Assembly: GCA_030550695.1 (NCBI GenBank)
Contig: JAUQOX010000146.1
Coordinates: 1 to 7,346 of the forward strand
Source: Gemmatimonadota bacterium
Lineage (GTDB): Bacteria > Gemmatimonadota > Gemmatimonadetes > Longimicrobiales > Gaopeijiaceae
Direction of reading: 5' to 3'
DNA length: 7,346 bases
Shown: positions 6,212 through 7,346 of the stretch, piece after piece
Numbering within the stretch: the first letter of the stretch is position 1
Layout: every line of letters starts with the position of its first letter
Notes under the pieces: model-generated
What the model was told of the DNA's origin: nothing
The model's input: the letters and a program-made list of their open reading frames with translations, nothing else
Databases searched by the model: none
Position numbers and translations under genes: made by a program

Positions 6212-7294
6212 CTAGGAGAACCCCTCCCTGGGGGGGAGGAGGTGCCGGAAGCGGAGGCGGCCCGTGCGGTCCGAGAGCTCCACCACCAGGCGCTGCCTTC
6301 CGACCCTTAGGGTACACCAACCCCCGTGGGTGAAGGCGGCCAGTTCCCCTCGTCCCCGCCTCACCCGGTAGGGGTTGTCCGTTCCGCCTCCCCCCCCGCA
6401 CACCGCCTGGAGGAGGCGGGGACTGACGGGCAGCAGCTCCAGGGAGTGGTTGTGTCCGGCCAGGTAGAGGTCCACCCGGCCTTCCAGCCGGGGGAGGAGG
6501 GCCTCTCGCAGCTTCCCGCTGGGGCGGTGCCACCCCACGGAAGCCAGGGGGTGATGCCCGTAGACCACCACCCAGCGGTCCCGGCGGGCGCCTTCCAAGA
6601 CGGAGTCCAGCCACGCCAGTTGGTCGTGGCCCCCCTTTGCCCCCCCTTCCAACGGGGAAGTGTCCAGAGCCACGAAAAGCACCGAATCCGCCCCATACGG
6701 CAACGGGTGCCGGAAGGCATAGAAACGGGCCGGCATGACCCACCTCGGGTCTCGGGACGAATACCGGACCTGGGCCTCGGGATCACCGTCGTGGTCATGG
6801 TTGCCCAGGGAGGGGCGGAAGATGACGGCCTCCCAAAAGGCTCCCGAGTACACCCTCCCGAATACCCGGTCCCAGAGCGGGTCTTCCGCGCTGGGGACCC
6901 CCCGAGGGTAGAAATTGTCCCCCACGGTCAGGACCAGTTCGGGGGGGCGGGGCCCGAAGCTGGTCTCGATGGCCCGGGCCACCTCCCTCTGCCCCGCCCC
7001 CCCCGTCCCCCAATCCCCCAGCACCACGGCTTCCAGGAAGGGCTCGGCGGGGAGGGGGGGCAAATCCCCGGGGGTGAAGGCCCGCTGGGTGTCGTCCCGG
7101 AGGGGCCAGGGCCACAGGCAACCGGCGGCCCACAGGGGAAAGGCGACGAACGCCCAGCCCAGGCTTCCCGGGGGCCTTCGGCCCCGGGGCGGGGAATGCC
7201 GGTGGAGTCCGGGGCGGGACTCCCCCGGCGGGGCCGGGTCCTCAGTGGCGGATCGTCCCCCGCCGGGACGTATCGATTTCCTCCCCCGGCCCAC
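6212..7294 (-). CDS. Purple-acid/tartrate-resistant-phosphatase-like metallophosphoesterase, probably exported
   Basis: This is a dinuclear-metal phosphoesterase of the calcineurin-like superfamily, closest in pattern to small purple acid phosphatases (ACP5/TRAP). Motifs run in order: GDWG (Asp94), GDNFYPRGV (Asp126, Tyr129), GNHDHDGD (Asn165), YGHHPL (His247) and AGHNHSLEL (His281, His283). This is the full metal-ligand set including the Tyr that gives purple phosphatases their colour; RDPRWVMPARFYAF (181-194) also resembles TRAP. It probably removes phosphate from an extracytoplasmic substrate that is unknown. A hydrophobic stretch (45-58) ending AAGC (Cys59) looks like a lipoprotein signal, though the lipobox is imperfect. 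The given start is GTG at 7294, but residues 1-44 are Arg/Pro/Gly-rich and partly overlap the end of the upstream gene, so the true start is uncertain. No ATG, GTG or TTG lies between residues 2 and 77 in frame; TTG at residue 78 would drop the signal. It is convergent with rocD across 7 bp. Confidence 0.85.
   Translation of the reverse strand: MGRGRKSIRPGGGRSATEDPAPPGESRPGLHRHSPPRGRRPPGSLGWAFVAFPLWAAGCLWPWPLRDDTQRAFTPGDLPPLPAEPFLEAVVLGDWGTGGAGQREVARAIETSFGPRPPELVLTVGDNFYPRGVPSAEDPLWDRVFGRVYSGAFWEAVIFRPSLGNHDHDGDPEAQVRYSSRDPRWVMPARFYAFRHPLPYGADSVLFVALDTSPLEGGAKGGHDQLAWLDSVLEGARRDRWVVVYGHHPLASVGWHRPSGKLREALLPRLEGRVDLYLAGHNHSLELLPVSPRLLQAVCGGGGGTDNPYRVRRGRGELAAFTHGGWCTLRVGRQRLVVELSDRTGRLRFRHLLPPREGFS
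7167..7189. repeat. GC-rich hairpin upstream of the phosphatase hydrophobic segment
   Basis: GGGGCC (7171-7176) pairs with GGCCCC (7180-7185) around a TTC loop. After one bulged G (7170), CCC (7167-7169) pairs with GGG (7186-7188). It lies between the stop of the upstream minus-strand gene (7242) and the phosphatase hydrophobic leader. It could be a terminator or leader structure if the region is in fact non-coding, or just GC-rich coding sequence. No T-run follows on either strand. Confidence 0.3.
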
Positions 7295-7346
7295 CTCCGA
7301 AGAGCACCTCTTCGATCTGCCGATAAAGGAACTCCCGGGCCTGGGG
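7242..7346 (-). CDS. C-terminal 34 codons of an unidentified protein (5' part outside window)
   Basis: Reading leftward from the window edge, a frame runs QAREFLYRQIEEVLFGGG and onward to TSRRGTIRH and TGA at 7244-7242. Its composition (acidic/basic helix, ordinary amino acid mix, mostly G or C at third positions) looks more like real protein than the Arg/Pro-rich frame of the phosphatase N-terminus over the same bases. It would lie directly upstream of the phosphatase on the same strand and might share its transcript. I do not recognise the family, and the fragment is too short to assign. It is partial because the window ends. Confidence 0.5.
   Translation of the reverse strand, partial: PQAREFLYRQIEEVLFGGGPGEEIDTSRRGTIRH

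Noticed and set aside
6223..6239. CCTCCC/GGGAGG dyad just after rocD as a terminator
   Set aside because: The stem is only 6 bp, lies inside the phosphatase coding end and has no T-run on either strand; G/C runs of this kind are common in this window.
1..7346. A novel multi-gene system (defence, mobile element, CRISPR, biosynthetic cluster)
   Set aside because: Each full-length gene falls into a known family, strands alternate, and no transposase, integrase, repeat array, toxin pair or tRNA was seen.

Overview
This window reads as chromosomal DNA from a high-GC bacterium. GC was not computed, but third codon positions are visibly dominated by G and C. A CusA/CzcA-type RND pump, which normally works in a tripartite complex spanning two membranes, and a possible lipoprotein phosphatase point to a diderm (Gram-negative-type) cell. 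The long CusA form with an inserted hydrophilic segment resembles what I recall from lineages such as Rhodothermota/Bacteroidota, Gemmatimonadota or Acidobacteriota. The sequence alone does not settle the phylum.

Layout: (1) 2-2485, plus strand, the C-terminal part of a heavy-metal efflux RND permease whose start lies outside the window. (2) 2486-2576, a short spacer holding two consecutive perfect dyad symmetries and a strong ribosome binding site. (3) 2577-3554, plus, a true nitrilase with its Glu-Lys-Cys catalytic set intact. (4) 3555-3594, a convergent gap with a terminator-like dyad. (5) 3595-4818, minus, an ion-transporter (IT) superfamily permease of the ArsB/NhaD/SLC13 type. (6) 4819-4983, a divergent promoter region with a GGC10G10CC palindrome and a small hairpin over the rocD ribosome binding site. 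(7) 4984-6204, plus, ornithine aminotransferase RocD. (8) 6212-7294, minus, a purple-acid-phosphatase-like metallophosphoesterase, tail to tail with rocD across only 7 bp. (9) 7242-7346, minus, the last 34 codons of an unidentified gene that overlaps the annotated N-terminus of the phosphatase.

Functionally these are separate housekeeping or accessory genes rather than one pathway: metal export, nitrile hydrolysis, anion or ion transport, arginine/ornithine catabolism and phosphoester hydrolysis. Strand changes after nearly every gene argue against one large operon. Only cusA and the nitrilase could share a transcript. I found no RNA gene, CRISPR array, transposase, integrase or convincing new multi-gene system. 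The points most worth checking are the non-coding dyads (2466-2513, 4928-4982), the unusual CusA architecture and the unresolved start of the phosphatase.
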